This document shows positions 1-13,000 of a DNA stretch of 64,000 nucleotides, piece after piece. Numbering within the stretch: position 1 is the stretch's first letter; each line of letters starts with the position of its first letter. This stretch comes from Eopsaltria australis. Taxonomy: Eukaryota > Chordata > Aves > Passeriformes > Petroicidae. The DNA lies in the NCBI GenBank assembly GCA_034509425.1, contig JAVTVJ010000143.1, forward strand, positions 1,488,001 through 1,552,000, in the 5' to 3' direction. The notes below the pieces were generated by a model. That model saw nothing but the letters and a program-made list of their open reading frames with translations, made no database searches and was not told the origin of the DNA. Made by a program: the position numbers and the translations under genes.

Positions 1-1651
1 CTTCTCTGACTACAGGCAATGCTGTGGATGGGCCACTGCGTGATAAATTCATGCTTTTATTGTCTGGATGTGTGAAACAAGACTTCTCCTTCCCACCCCA
101 ACCTTCCTACTGGTTCCTTCAGCTAATGTGTCCACTAAAGAAACCCATCCATACAAATTGCTCTCTAATTCTTCCCACGAAGCAGGGAAGAGCCACTGTG
201 GGAGAAGAACATTCCACATAACCAAAGCTGTGACTTTCTCCTCCAGAGACCTGGTTTTAAGGTCTGGTTCGTCTCATTCTAATTCCAAAAGAGGATCCCA
301 GCACAACAGAGCCCAGAAATTGTCAGGTGAGCAGTGAAGTGTCCTGGGAAGCAGAAAGTGTTCTGTGTAGTGTCTGCCTAGAGGCACCTCACATGCTGTC
401 ATACCTCGTCAAAACAAACTCTTTTAAAATCTTTTTAACTTCATGTCTATTTTTAAATGGAATCAGCACATCTGGATAATAAATAATGATTTTTCATTTT
501 TCAATAAATTAAATTTCACTTCAATTTTTGAGCCAAATAGAGGTTGATGCAAGTGGCCTATAAAGAATATATGTCCATTTACAAAGACTAGCAAATGCCA
601 GTCATCAATCTATAATGTAGCAAAAAAATTTCAAGAAAGGATGCAAGTAAATGCACATTAACTACATTATGACTTCAATGAATGGGCAGTGGAAAAGAAA
701 TGCTAAATTTATTTTGCAAATCATCAAAACTGGATGGCTACTAACTTGAAAATGAACCTTTCTTTAGGAAAATATCTAAAATGTACAAATGACAAATAAG
801 GATGGAATCAATAAATTAAACCAAGATTTTGCCCTTGCTGATTCAAATCATAATAAAAATCCACAATTTAAATTGCCTTGATTTAAATATAAATTACATA
901 AATTAATCAAATCTGTTTTTCAGATAATAATTCTCTTCACAGCTATGAGAAAAGCCCCATGTCAGAGCTTAAGAAAAGCCCTGCCTCCTCAGTATAGTCC
1001 TCACCACTTCTCCACTTAACTGGTGTCTAGAGCCTTGCTCTGTGGTTTGAGATTCACTTTTCCTAATCTGCTGTTGAATGTGGGAACTCTTCAAGATGGG
1101 GGAACATAAAAAATGACGTCAGTACTTGAGGTGGGCTCCAGCTTTAAGACAAAGCCAGAGAACTGTACAAAGTGATGGAGCTATTGAAGGAAGCAAGGCA
1201 GAATCCATGCTAACCAAGAAGCAAAAAGACAGTCATGCCTACATATATAGAGGAATTTGCCCTCCCTTTCCTTCCCACATATGAGACAAAGCATGAGGTA
1301 ATATACAAGCTGCTTTTTGGAAAAGCCCAGCTTTATGACATAAATAAGGACAGGATATAGCAGAAACAGTTTTTTTCAGTATTTTTTCTCCAGCTTCATG
1401 AACATATTTCAGGACTACAGAGAAAATTATTTTTAAAGAGAAAATACACAACATAACACAGAATTATGTGAACGAGAGCCCCATGGAATTGTTATTGCTG
1501 TTTAGATTGGAAGACTCAACTCAAGACTAGGACTCTACTGTAATAAACATAATGCATGCAACATGTAATAGGTGCTAGGCCCTGCCTTGGGGTAGATGGT
1601 TATGATCCAAACAGATAAGGCAGTCACAGAGTACACCTAATTATGTGCTAT
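1..1651. other. non-coding, AT-rich unique sequence
   Basis: No gene is seen. The longest open frame is 89 codons (68-337, +), with no recognisable domain or convincing splice sites. The part from about 420 to 930 is strongly AT-rich, with runs of A and T and scattered TAAT-like words, and has no clear repeat. Around 1080-1200 the composition becomes more balanced but nothing identifiable appears. Confidence 0.6.
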
Positions 1652-1765
1652 TTCTCTGTTTGAAGATAAACAGATTTAGGCATTAAGGAACTGGGCAACT
1701 TGCTGAAGGTCACACGGAAACCCTGTGGCGGAGCTGGAAACCAAGCACATGCCACAGTCACATCT
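1652..1765 (-). repeat. MIR/CORE-SINE-type relic, antisense
   Basis: Read on the plus strand this matches the antisense pattern of MIR-type SINEs: a T/G-rich lead with 'gataaacag', then 'aactgggcaacttgctgaag', 'gtcacac' and 'gagctgg'. These correspond to the tRNA-derived 'gtgtgacc-ttgggcaagt' core on the other strand. The copy is diverged and both ends are indistinct. MIR-type SINEs are inactive in birds and long predate them, so this is a molecular fossil. Assignment rests on remembered consensus only. Confidence 0.6.
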
Positions 1766-2725
1766 TAAGGTGGTGGGAGAAGGCTGCAAAAAAGCTACAA
1801 ACTCACCAGGAATGCATTTTCAAATGCAAACTATATGCTAGAATATAAAAAACTGGCCAGTAGACAGCAATTTTTTAAAATTCCAGACAAACCTCATTCC
1901 TACCCCCTACGACAGCAGTAGAAAAGGATAATAATTCCATTTGGGCCATGACTTACAGCAAAAGATATGAGAGCAAAAATGGGGTGCTTTCTATGTTATA
2001 AGTGAATACATAAATTTGGTGGGAGAGCTTCCAAATTTACGATCCATTTAATGAAAATGGCAATAACAAAACTGCAACACTGTATTTTAGATAGGAGAAA
2101 GGATGCTGATTCCTGGAAGCAAAGAAAGAACAGAAAAAAACATGAAGGGAAATCTCTCTCCTCTCAGCAAGCGTTTTACTTGTTGTGTTGTAGGAAAAGG
2201 ATGGGTCTGTAGCAAAATGATCGGCAGCACTGACAGAGCAGGCTGTTCAAATGGGAAGGGTTAAGCTGGCTGTGTTGGGGGGGGATGTTACAAACATCAG
2301 TGCCTGTGTCATGATCTCCCCAGCAGCAGAATGGCTGCCACGGCTCAGTTTGTGTTCCTTGGAGGGTGCAGGCTCATTGTGCTGTGTGCCGGGACAAGGA
2401 GGGCTGGCGGGGCTGGAAGTGCCGCTCCGCAGAGCAGCAGGAGCACGACTGGCACATGCGGGGAGGGATAGCACAATAATCTCCATCTGCACGATACAGC
2501 TTTGAATCCCTTCCTTTACAGCTCAATAGGTACATCTGCTGCCCCTCTGCTAATCCTCAACATTGTTTAAAATGCAGATCAGTGGAGATCATGCTTTTTC
2601 TTTCCCATTACAGACCATACCCTAAAAGAGCTTTAATCACACAGACAATATTCTATCTCTTGCAGGGTCTGCTGCTTCATTCTTTCCCTTTGCCTTTGTC
2701 TGGAAGCCAGATCTTTGTCAGGCAC
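1766..2725. other. non-coding with local G-rich patch
   Basis: No gene is seen. From about 2247 to 2505 both strands are open (81 codons minus, 84 codons plus). This happens because the patch is relatively GC-rich and so stop-poor; neither translation resembles a known family. A run of eight G residues lies at 2277-2284, and several CpG dinucleotides occur around 2400-2465. The remainder is ordinary unique sequence. Confidence 0.5.
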
Positions 2726-2740
2726 TAGCAGCAGCAGCAG
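2726..2740. repeat. short (AGC)5 trinucleotide tract
   Basis: Five uninterrupted AGC units. This is too short to be called an expanded microsatellite and shows no coding context. Confidence 0.7.
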
Positions 2741-3901
2741 AATATAATTTTGCAATGCAAGGTTTGAAGCTAGTCGAAGGGACTATAACCTTTCCCAAAA
2801 CTGTGGCAATGTAATTAGAAGACGGTGACTGCAAAATATAAACAGCAGGGAACTCAGGTCATAGGAACCTCCTGAGAAAATGCATCCTAAACCCCTGGAT
2901 GTGTTGCATGATTTTAAATGTAAAAAGCAGCATCAGCAGACTTCCTTACTTGTCTTTGTCTCCCTAGCACTAATGCACCGTGACATTTTTTTAGATGTCA
3001 GAAAGTACAAGAGCTACAGAGGAAAGCGATGATTGGTTACATGATTGTAGGCTGAGAACAATTATTTAATTTATTTCACAGAAAGAACATATTCATGAAC
3101 ATACATATGTGTAAATGCTAACCTGAAATAACTAGTTCTTTCCAGGCACTTCTACTGCCAAATGAATGACCCTGTAAGCTGGAAAGCTGTTCTTGCTGTG
3201 ACGAGAAGGAGATCATGCAAGTCATCATTGTAAAAATAAGACCGTAAGAACCACTGTAGCTGAGCACTGCTCCAAGCTCTGAATCTTCTAAGAAGAAGTG
3301 ACATCCCAGAGTCCTCCTTTCTATGGCTATTGCCATCAGTGCATTTCACAGGGCAGGACCAGCCTGGAATTCTCCTCATTTATGTTTATCACATTGATTT
3401 TCTTCTCTAGCAACCTTAGATCCCACAAATAATTGTGTGGCATAACACACTAAATCTTGTCTCTCCTTGTGTCTATAAACGGCAGAAAGAGAGATAAGCA
3501 AACCAATTATTTTACTGATCAGAGTATGTCTGTCTTTCACAAATGCACAACATATGGTGGAGAGGAGGGCAAAGGAATTCTTCCTGTATTCTTACCTTCT
3601 AAGAAATACGTTCATGGCATGGTGATAAAACATAGCACAGCACTTCCCCTACCACAGAGAGCAGGATAGATACTGAAAGATTAAAAAACACACAAGGGAT
3701 GTGACTAAGAGGGATGTACTCTTTGCCAGTAATAACCTGTTGAGCAACCAGATCTCCAAGAGACCAGCCAAGGACAATTCACTACTTGCAAGAGTTTGAG
3801 ATGCTACTTGGAAAATCCCAGACTTCCCCTTCCTGAAATAGGAGCTGCTCTGCACGGACCCTCTGCTGTAGCAGAGCCAACTGAGCATCACAGAGGGTCG
3901 T
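2741..3901. other. non-coding unique sequence
   Basis: No gene is seen. Several open frames of 70-100 codons occur on both strands (for example 3649-3960, minus, 103 codons), but none has a recognisable motif and they overlap each other in opposing frames. No interspersed repeat was recognised. Confidence 0.55.
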
Positions 3902-3952
3902 GAATGGCATGATCCCATGGGCAGGCCCAGCCCACAACCATTCATGCCATTC
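3902..3952. repeat. nested inverted repeat (hairpin)
   Basis: The 11-base arm 'gaatggcatga' (3902-3912) is perfectly complementary to 'tcatgccattc' (3942-3952). Inside the loop 'tgggc' (3918-3922) pairs with 'gccca' (3930-3934) around a 7-base loop. The result could fold as a stem with an internal bulge. At 11 bp the outer stem is shorter than a typical pre-miRNA, and a chance origin in 64 kb is possible. Confidence 0.6.
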
Positions 3953-4109
3953 CTTACCATAAATACTTGTGCTCTGCCAATTTCTTAAGCCCAGGCAGAT
4001 GCTGTGCTAACCACTGACTTCCTAGACAGCAGGAAACCCAACATATTCTGCCTGACTTACACATCTCTACATTAACTGTTGGAAGCAGAAGTGCCATCCT
4101 TCAGAGCCT

Positions 4110-4580
4110 CTTTCATTTGAACTCACAGGAGTCCCCAACAGTAGGTCTGCGTCTGCTGGATTTGCTGATCAAGGACAGCCCAGCACGTGGTCCTCTTCTG
4201 CCAGTTGACATCATAGCAATTAAAGGGGGAAAAGACTATGGGACGAGTCATTCCATCGGCACACAAATGCATTTATTATTTGACTCATTATGGAGACACA
4301 ACGTGATTTTCAATTAGCTGCCCAACAGTATGATCGAACACAAGATTCTTTAATTATGTATTTCATGGACATGCTTCAAAGGTGCCGTTTCACTCTCACA
4401 ATAATTAGCTGCATGCAGAGGCAACTTAGAGAGTTCCAGAGGGCCTGTGGTTTCTTTCCTTTAAGAAAAAGAAAAGTTCTTTGTGTTTTATGAAGTGCAA
4501 AGGCCTCCTGGTTGCAAGGTAACTGCACCTGATGTATCTGCCCATAATCACAGGTGTCTGTGTGTGTATCTAGGGCTGTG
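4110..4580. promoter_or_regulatory. candidate enhancer-like block with homeodomain motifs
   Basis: This unique segment is dense in TAATTA-core homeodomain-type words: 'caattaaa' (around 4217), 'caattagctg' (4311-4320), 'taattatg' (from 4351) and 'ataattagct' (4401-4410). An AP-1-type 'tgactca' lies at 4281-4287. The texture, with several TAAT cores spaced 40-90 bp apart, is typical of conserved non-coding developmental enhancers in vertebrates. The motifs are seen directly; regulatory function is inference. AT-rich DNA yields TAAT by chance, so conservation is the deciding test. Confidence 0.3.
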
Positions 4581-4879
4581 TTCCTAAGGAAACGTGGGAA
4601 GTGGTCAATGGCTGCCAGATTACACTTCATCCTTGAGGAGTAGCCCCCTGTGAGCGTTACGTCTTGCAAGGGAGTCTTTGATGAAGCATCCCTGGATGCA
4701 CACCCGCACCTCCACATGGACTACCCAAACCAAATCCAGGAAAGCAGAAGTGAAGCAGAATAAAGCAAAAGGTGGGGAAACGCTGGAGAAAACCAAGAAA
4801 GCTGAGTTACATTCACTTCTCCTCTCACCGAACAGCAGCGCTGACCTACAGCAGCCGTGTTTCATTTGGTATTTGTATA
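4581..4879. other. non-coding unique sequence
   Basis: No gene or repeat is recognised. Overlapping open frames of 70-113 codons on both strands (such as 4376-4717, minus) have no identifiable domain. Confidence 0.5.
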
Positions 4880-5140
4880 AGCAGTGGTAAATTACCGCCT
4901 CCTGGTGAAAAAGCCAAGGAAGATGCTATGAAACAAGTTTTCTCCAATTAACAAAGCCTCCCAGGACTACTTACACACTGTCCCCTCCTAATGAGGGCAC
5001 CCAAAGTCATAATCCAGTTCTCCTTTATAATTAACGTCTGTAATTACTGGTGTGCAACCACTATGCCTTAACTAATGCCACTACTCACAACATCAAACAT
5101 TTATATCTGCACTTTTGTGCATATTAAATGCAAAGAATGC
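4880..5140. promoter_or_regulatory. second TAAT-motif cluster
   Basis: Homeodomain-type cores recur at about 4944 (ccaattaac), 4988 (ctaatgag), 5027 (tataattaac), 5040 (gtaattac) and 5068 (actaatg). The segment is unique and lies about 300 bp downstream of the block at 4110-4580. It may be part of the same regulatory element or may simply reflect AT-rich composition. There is no direct evidence of function. Confidence 0.22.
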
Positions 5141-8100
5141 AAGTTTCATTGCAAAAAAATCTATTTTTTTCTCTCATACAGGAATACCAGATTTCCATTT
5201 CAACCAGTGGTTTAAGTGTTTAAGTATTCCAAAGAGAGTCTAGAGAGAAGGTTAAATTTTGGCACCCTTCACAAACATATGTGAATAGAACTGGTTTTCT
5301 TGCTACAAGCAGCAATGACTTCAAGGACCCCACCTGCCAATGATCTCTACCAAGGTGACCAGGTGACATATACTGCAATATACGTAGAATCTCTTTCCTT
5401 AAACATCTATCCTGGAGCTGCTGAAAATAGTGCCAAAAGGAACTAGAAACATTAATTGAAAGGGTAAAAATGGCAAATGTAAATGTTGCTAGGGGATACT
5501 TAATGTTCCCACCACAAAAATGCCATATGACATCTCTCCCAAGGAACAGTCAACTTGAACATTAACTCCCCAATAATGCAATTATCTGTGTCAATGTCAA
5601 GACAGGGCTCTGCCCCTTCACATCCATTGTCATATATATTTATCTCCTGTATCACAGCAGTCCTGCTTTCCTTAGAAAAGAGGTCTCTTGGTGGAAATGA
5701 GGCCTGACAGGAAAACAAAGAACAGATTTTGAATGCATAGAGGCATCTTTTGTAATTAAGGGGCTTGGGTGCTTTTCCTGTAGGTGTTTATAAGAGGTTA
5801 ATTTATTTGTTTGCTTGTGAAGCTACTAAGCTTCAGGGAATCATTTAAAAATTCAAGTTCTTCAAATTTAAAAGATTTTTCCACCACTGAGTTCTCTGTA
5901 AATTATCACTTAAGGACTGGAAGGAGGTAACATGTAGCTTCAGAACATGCAAGATGGTGATGGGAACCACATAGGCAGAAAACTAAGATTTCTCCATGCA
6001 TCCTTGCTGTCTCACAGCAGGATTAGCTGGGTGATCCTCAGTGAATCTTACTGACATCAGGTGCCTATTTACATGAAGGATGGGTGGTTCAGTATATAAG
6101 ACAGTTAATAAAGCAGAGGAAAAATAACTTAGCAACTCTAATCTCTAGACAGGGTCATGTGTTGTAGTTCTACATACAATTTAAACTCACAGAAACTGTC
6201 CTGTGGGAACACTCCTTCAAGTGCATCAGTCAACATGGACCTAATTACCCCAAAGTCTTTTTGAATTCGGGCCTCAATCTTCCTTTGTCTTTGGTTTTTC
6301 CATTGGTAATACAATTCTGCCTCACAGAAATACTAAGGATTAATGTACTGGGTTGATAAAATGTCAGAAGTACTTCTAAGGTGTTTCTGTAAAGGCTCCT
6401 TTTCTTTCTCCTTAGAACTGAGCAGGAAAGATAATTTGCTGACCTTGCTATTTCCAAGTCTCATGCAGCAGTAGATGTGGAGAGCCCATCAATCCCCAGT
6501 GGCAGCTCCACACTTGTAACACATCCACCCCAAGTTCATAATTCAATCTTTACATAACACAGCCCTCAGAATGTATTATGCCCTTTAGTACTAGAGTGGG
6601 TCAGCAATTGGAGTAAGCATATGTGTCCCTTTTTGCAAAAATTATACCTTCACTCAAGCAAGTTACTCTCCTTTCAAACTCAGGGACAGGCAGACTGCAC
6701 ACGGCTAAGTCTGGTCTAGTCCTACATGTGCCATTTTTATTTGCTTAAATTGATGGATTATTTACTTCAGTGATTTCTATTCTAAGTTGCCTCTTAAAAA
6801 TAAATGTGTATTTCATAAAACAGCAGTCAGTCTGTGGTGCTCAGCATCTCTGAGCACATGCCACCATGAGACAGAATCATCCCTTTGTCCTTCAGACACA
6901 ACTCTGAGATCCCCAGTTACATAAACTATAACCACGTTGTGCAAGTTATTATGACAGCAAATGTTTTTGTCATTTGTCCTTTACCATTTATTCCTATTGT
7001 CTGTATCAGAAGTCTTCCTCCATCATACCAGGAAATCAGCAATTTCCTTTCCAAACAGCACACCAGAATTTATAGCTATGTATTGAAGAATGTATCAGCC
7101 TCTGCAACCTATGCATTTATGTTGGAGATACAAACAGCAGTAAAGCAATTGAGTTCAAGTCAATAAACAAAATAGATGCAAGTGAAAAAATAAATAATCT
7201 GATCTTGGTTAAAAGCATGTGAACAAGGAGAAGACTAATTGAGATTAGTGGAACTACTTATGGGTTAAATCAGTACTAACAAGGGAGGACTACAATCACC
7301 CTTTGCAAGCAATTGAGAACACAGACTACCATCACACTGCCTAACAAGTTGATAACTCATCTCACAAATGGAAAAAAAAACTATGCCAAAGATTTTAACC
7401 AGCTGAGAAAGCCAACAGCCTAAAAAGTGCATATATTCCATTCACTTATGGAATGTGAAATCCACTTTTAGACTCTGCCTCCTATTGCTCAGCCTACAGA
7501 TTAATTTTAAGCTTATTTTGAATTTTAAAAAATCCCAAGGAAATACATTTCAGTCTACAGAGCAGAAAAGCATCACCAATTAATGACTGGGATCCCTTTA
7601 CTGAAGACAGTCAAGCTCTAAGCCTTCTCTGAAGGATATGGAGTGCATACACACACACAAAAGATTATGCAAATCAAAAACCCATCACATTATGCAAACA
7701 AAAATTACTCTACTACACACAAGCTCATGTTAGTCTTTATGACAGTCACACACCACAGGAACCCAACTTTCACCAAATTAAAAAAAAAATTCATCATTTT
7801 TGAGCTGTTGAAGGAGATCCTATGGCTATACACACATCTCATCTCAACCAACTTGCAAACACAACTCTAAAGGCTATTTACCATGGGGTGATTTTCACCA
7901 GAGCTGCAACCAAACATGAGGCAGTAAGGACCATGATATGCTATCTACTACACTGGTGAAAAGCAAGAATAACTCCAAGTTTGCAGAAAAGGAGCACTGA
8001 ATCTATTAAAAGACTGTCTACAGTGCCATGGGTTTTCCTATTTCCTCGCAATTATTTTCAGGTCAAAATTATAACACTAAGAATGGTGTGCCTGTGATCT

Positions 8101-8850
8101 CCTTGTACCATTATCAGTGGTCTTCATTTTGGGGAAAGATTTGGGGAAGATTCTCTGGCTTTTGAGCATTCAAGGCATTTGTCCCTCCCACCCTAGGTCT
8201 CCTTAAAGTAGACTGGTTTCTCATTGGCTGAGATCATGTAAAAATCTGAACTGTCCATGCCACCTGTCTCAAGTCTGAGGTACCATGAAGTGTTAATGAC
8301 ATGGTCCTAATGAAAGTAGCTGCAGCTGTTCATAATGTGATTTCTTAATGGACCCCAAGGCATATGACTGAGCTCATAGTTTTGTACCAGTTTTATGCAG
8401 GGTTTCCCTTCATTAAACCACTTCTTTAGTATGAGCTGTCATATTCAAAGTCCTTTATGAATTAGGAGGAGCCTTCTCCACTGACTTTAACAGCATCTGG
8501 CTTCATGGAAGGAATCAGGTCCCTGCTGTGAAGTGTTTCAGCCCAGTAGCTCTGTCTCAAATCTGTCAAAAATGGACAGGTCTCCTGAGAATTTTATTAG
8601 GATTGGGCACAAACAACACCTTGAGTGCGAGCCAGATGAACCTAAGGCCCATAAGGTAAGATACACAACCGAGTGAATCACCAGACATAAAGCATCTAAA
8701 TTGCTACAGAACAGAGGTTGTCTGTCTAGATTTCAGAAAGCAGAGTTCAGTCCAGATACATGTGGATTTGCTGAAAGAATCAACAAAATAAACACTGAGT
8801 TCCACTCAATGAACAGCATTTAAAAGGAAGCATTATAAGAGAGCACCTTT
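5141..8850. other. non-coding, unique, AT-rich
   Basis: No gene, RNA gene or recognisable interspersed repeat is seen. The longest open frame is 93 codons (6885-7166, +), without a family match. A very short CA tract lies near 7650. An A/T-rich, methionine- and lysine-rich frame at 7643-7870 is low-complexity and not considered coding. Confidence 0.6.
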
Positions 8851-8925
8851 AAAACCAAACCAAACCAAACCAAACCAAACCAAACCAAACCAAACCAAAC
8901 CAAACCAAACCAAACCAAACCAAAC
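8851..8925. repeat. (AAACC)n pentanucleotide microsatellite
   Basis: Fourteen complete AAACC units plus four further bases run without interruption from 8852 to 8925, about 14.8 copies. The absence of interruptions suggests recent expansion and probable length polymorphism. No retroelement tail was recognised immediately beside it. Confidence 0.97.
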
Positions 8926-10023
8926 TCCATGAGTTGAACATTCCACTCCTAAGAAAATTTGCTGGAGGAGGTTACCATCAAAAGCAATGCTATGCTTCTA
9001 GCATTTCACTGTTCTGGATACCATTTAATTCTCCATCAATTCTCTAATTTCAACTGAGTTTAACAAGATGCTTACACTACAAAATAAAACAACAAAAACC
9101 CAACAACAACAGCAACAAAACCCTGAAAGAAAAATATACCTAAATTTCTGGCAATGTCCTCCTACTTGTCAAGCACCAGGAAAGACTGCCAGATATTAAA
9201 GTAACTTAAGAGAGCTCCATTTGATCTGCAAATCATACCATAGAAGCATCACTAAATCTATGTCCAGTCCCTGGAAATCACACTGGCAGGAAATCTTCCC
9301 TTCAGGCAAACCCTGCTAAAAGGCTTCAGTAGTACTCAACATCTTTTGGCCAGTCTACCAAGCTCAATGTTTTCTGTAGAAAAGTGCCTAAATAATAAAG
9401 CCAGTGAATAGGCAGCAGAAGCAGCTATGAAGACAGTTCCCACTGTGAAAAGCATGGAAAATGGTGCAGGACTCACAAACTTCCTTTTATCTTGTTCTTA
9501 ACTGGGGGCTGCACGTGTGTCCTTCCTTTGAAGAGACTGGATTATTCTATCTCCCATCCCTAAACATCTTGCTTCCAGCCTTTACAAATGGAAACCTCTA
9601 ACAGTTCCAATCTTCCCCACTGAACTCTGCCACAAGTGCCTTTGCCCAAGTTACACTTTGGATGCTTTCACAGCTGCTTAAAGGTCCCCTTAAAAGAAAA
9701 GTGATCTATTTAAAATTCTAAATCATACCAATAAACTGAAGTGGTGCTACACACCTTCATGAAAAGAGGGAATCAGAATACATTGCCTCAAACTCAGATT
9801 TCTACAAGTCAAGGCAGAAAAATAAGAATCTATCTCTAGCAAGTGGGCGGGGTATGCACTGCCTGCCAAGTAACACTGCAAATCCATCCTGAAACCCAGC
9901 TAATAAGCAGAGTGAAAACCACAAGGAAACAGTTCAGTTTTCCAGACAGATGAATGGCCAGCTGAACCACTTTTCAGGATTTTACTTTCCAGACTAAAAA
10001 AAGCAGTTCCAAGGGCTGGAGGT
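8926..10023. other. non-coding unique sequence
   Basis: No gene is seen. A simple AAC-rich patch lies at about 9080-9121. No interspersed element was recognised, and no open frame reaches 60 codons in most of this stretch. Confidence 0.6.
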
Positions 10024-10062
10024 AAAAAAGAAAAAAAAAAAAAAAGAAGAAAAAAAAAAAAG
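10024..10062. repeat. A-rich simple tract
   Basis: About 39 bases of almost pure A, broken by a few G residues. Avian CR1 elements do not end in poly(A), so this is more likely simple-sequence expansion or the tail of an unrecognised processed insert. I see no gene-like sequence upstream on the plus strand to support a processed pseudogene. Confidence 0.85.
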
Positions 10063-13000
10063 AACTCAGCAGTAGCTGTTCAAAGAGATATCTTAAAATC
10101 TCTTATGAATAAAAGTTATTTTTGTCTAAAAAGATGTTCTTTTTCTATTGCCTCCCAGCCTCCTTCCAAATATGCTGACAAAGAAAGATGAATGGGAACT
10201 GCAGTATCAGAAAGTGCCTACAAGGACTTGAGATTTGCAGGTGGAGATGCAAGATCGAGGAACTCGGGGGTCAAATCACCACATCATATACTTGAATCAA
10301 ACATTAGATTAAAAATTCTCTTTCTGGACTTGGTGCCTGGAAAGCCTTTTATGAAGCAGAGGTGATGGATAATGGCAGATCAGCATTCTCAATCTATTCT
10401 CAGTTCTGACCTGATGTTAAGAAAAATGGCTGGGAGACTCCTATCCACAGATGAATAAATGTGAGCTTAACTCAGCAATACATTTAACCAAATTTCAATC
10501 TATGGTACTTGGAGATAAGCAGTCCTGTAAATTAATAGCTTTGCTTTTCTAAAATCAGAACAAAGAAGGAGCTCTCTAGCTAATGATGGACAACACATTT
10601 CAGTCGAAATTATTTTTCACATTCCAGTCTGCAGATTTGGTAACAATAAGATACTTTCAAATTCGCATCTTTCTGCCAAGCAGTTTAGAACATTATTTAA
10701 AACAATAAATTGAAAAAACATGTCCTTTCTGAAATCTATTTTTACATTTACTTTAGCCCAGAATGTGCTTATCAGTACTACTGGCATTTCACAAGCATGT
10801 TTTAAAGTGTCTAATTTTACTACTTTTCCATTATTTTTGCTCTCTCCTTTGCTTGACAAGCCTAAAGAATAATAGAAGTAAAGGGAAAAAAATAATCTAT
10901 GTTGCTAGTATAGTGTCTGATAAAATAAAATCAATTCAGATAGAAAGCTTTTTCTTTTTTTACCCTACAACATGCAATAGGATTAACATTTTCCCTAGAA
11001 AGATGTACTTTTCTTCTAGGTTACAGGGCCATCTGACTGTAATTTGACTCAAAAATGAGCCCTTCAATTCTTGACCACCTCACAGTATAGTACTGGAAAA
11101 CATGTAGGTCACATAATCCTGTCTCATCCAATTTGGGTGCAGTTCTTCCAAGGATATAAATTCATTAGAGAGACAGATTGTAAACAAATATATACACACA
11201 CAAGAAAAAAACAGGCAGACAAATTCTGCCTGCTCATCCTGCATATATATGACTACTTGACCCAGAAACTAAAGGTATCACCATCTAGTCACTGGGTCAG
11301 AGTCATTCACCTATTTAAATAACTCGAGAAATTTAGCCTCCCTACCACTTCACAGAATGTCACAGTGTTTCAGAGGAGATTGTGGTTCCTTCCAATTTGT
11401 TGTTTATTTAGTTATTCCTAAAAAGTCAAGCTGCCAGTCTTACAGTGAATTAGTGTTTCACTTCACTGAGAGCCCCAGTGGATTCCTGGTGACATCTCTT
11501 AAGGGATGATGGTAAGCAAACAGTACTGAAGACATCAGCATCAGATCATTATGGATTATTTCTGAGAGATTTAATCACTCCACAATTAATAAAAATTGTA
11601 CTGAATACACAAAATACAGATACTGGTTAGCTGTATTTATCTTAACAGCTAGACCCCCCATCACTTGATCCCCTATAAAAGAATACCTTACTTTCCCCAA
11701 TCAGCTGAGCACAGCTTCCAAGTTAAGAAGGTCTAAAGGAAAAGTCTGGGCCTTTGGAGCTGTCACAGAAAGCTACAACTTTGTCAAGTAGGAAACAATG
11801 CCATGTTAGGCTTTTAAAAGTACTTCCAATTTTTTAAATTTTAGTCACATGGGCCTTGCCCAAGACACGAACTGTAAAAACCACCAAGCTTTGAGATGCT
11901 GTTGACCAAAAAAGAATACAGATCTGGTTTTCTTCTTTCAACTTGCAGTCAAAATCACTTTGCACACCTGGGCAGTTGCAATTGCAAGGGTATTTTTGTA
12001 TCACTGATATGTCCATTAAATTCCCGCTGTGCAAGGGCTCCCAGGGAGCTTCAATCTAAACACTACACCATGCACAGCTCTGCCATGTGGATTACTGAAT
12101 TTATTGGTTTGTTATTTTGTGTCATCATTACAACCAGAGACACAAAGTAATTAATTGTCCAGACACAGCACTCTTGCTCACGCTGCTGTCTAGCACAATT
12201 AATTACCTGTGCCAGGTTTGGAAAAGCTGATCATCTCACTATTCCCTGTCCCACAGCAAGCATATCACTCAGTAAATAATTCTGAACAAACACAGGAAGC
12301 ACGTTAAGTCAATATTCTGCAGTTCGACACACATTTAATTCATGATAACAAAGAAGAAATAGGAACAAGTGAAAACAAAAGCTCCTAAATTTGTCCATAA
12401 CAATTTAAAGGCCAAGAAATCACTTAATTGAAGATAAACAGGTGCCTTTCCTTAGTATATGCAGCACTTTCTAATATTTCCTGTAGAAAATTCCTGAAAC
12501 CTCTGAATACTGACTTTTATTCAATCCAACTTTATTATCCAAAACAAACTCCACTTCTCTGCCATATGCTGAAGGAGCACAGGGAATCCTACACTGCCAG
12601 CATTAGGTACTCATCCGTTGTTGCAATAAGCCTGAGCTATCACAGGATGCATTCCCATCTGCTTTTGAATTTTGCTTCAGCTGGCAAGGCTAAGAAATTC
12701 CCCAATTTGCCCCCTCGATTCCCTGAGGAGCGGAGTGCATGTCAAATCCAAAGTGGCCAGCATTCTGTGCACAAAGGCACTACAGAGCAGCAGGGGCAAA
12801 AGGATGGACAGAATGAGTCTCAGTTACCTGACGGAAGCCACCTCTCCTGCAGCATTCCCAGCCCTGGTCAGGGACACTGCTCCTAAGGATGGGTGTCACT
12901 GGCCACAGTGGGTCCCTGCAGACTCAGCACCTCTGTACTGCTGAGACCCCTTTGGGGAAAGGACAGCATTAGCTAAAATACTTTGGGAACAAGCCAATGA

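Noticed and set aside
8851..8925. AAACC array as a CRISPR or interstitial telomere
   Set aside because: There are no spacers, and the unit differs from the vertebrate telomere TTAGGG. It is a plain microsatellite.
12428..12886. 152-codon plus-strand open frame, the longest in the window
   Set aside because: No domain, signal peptide or splice structure is recognised. Length is within expectation for random 64 kb DNA, and an overlapping second frame is also open.
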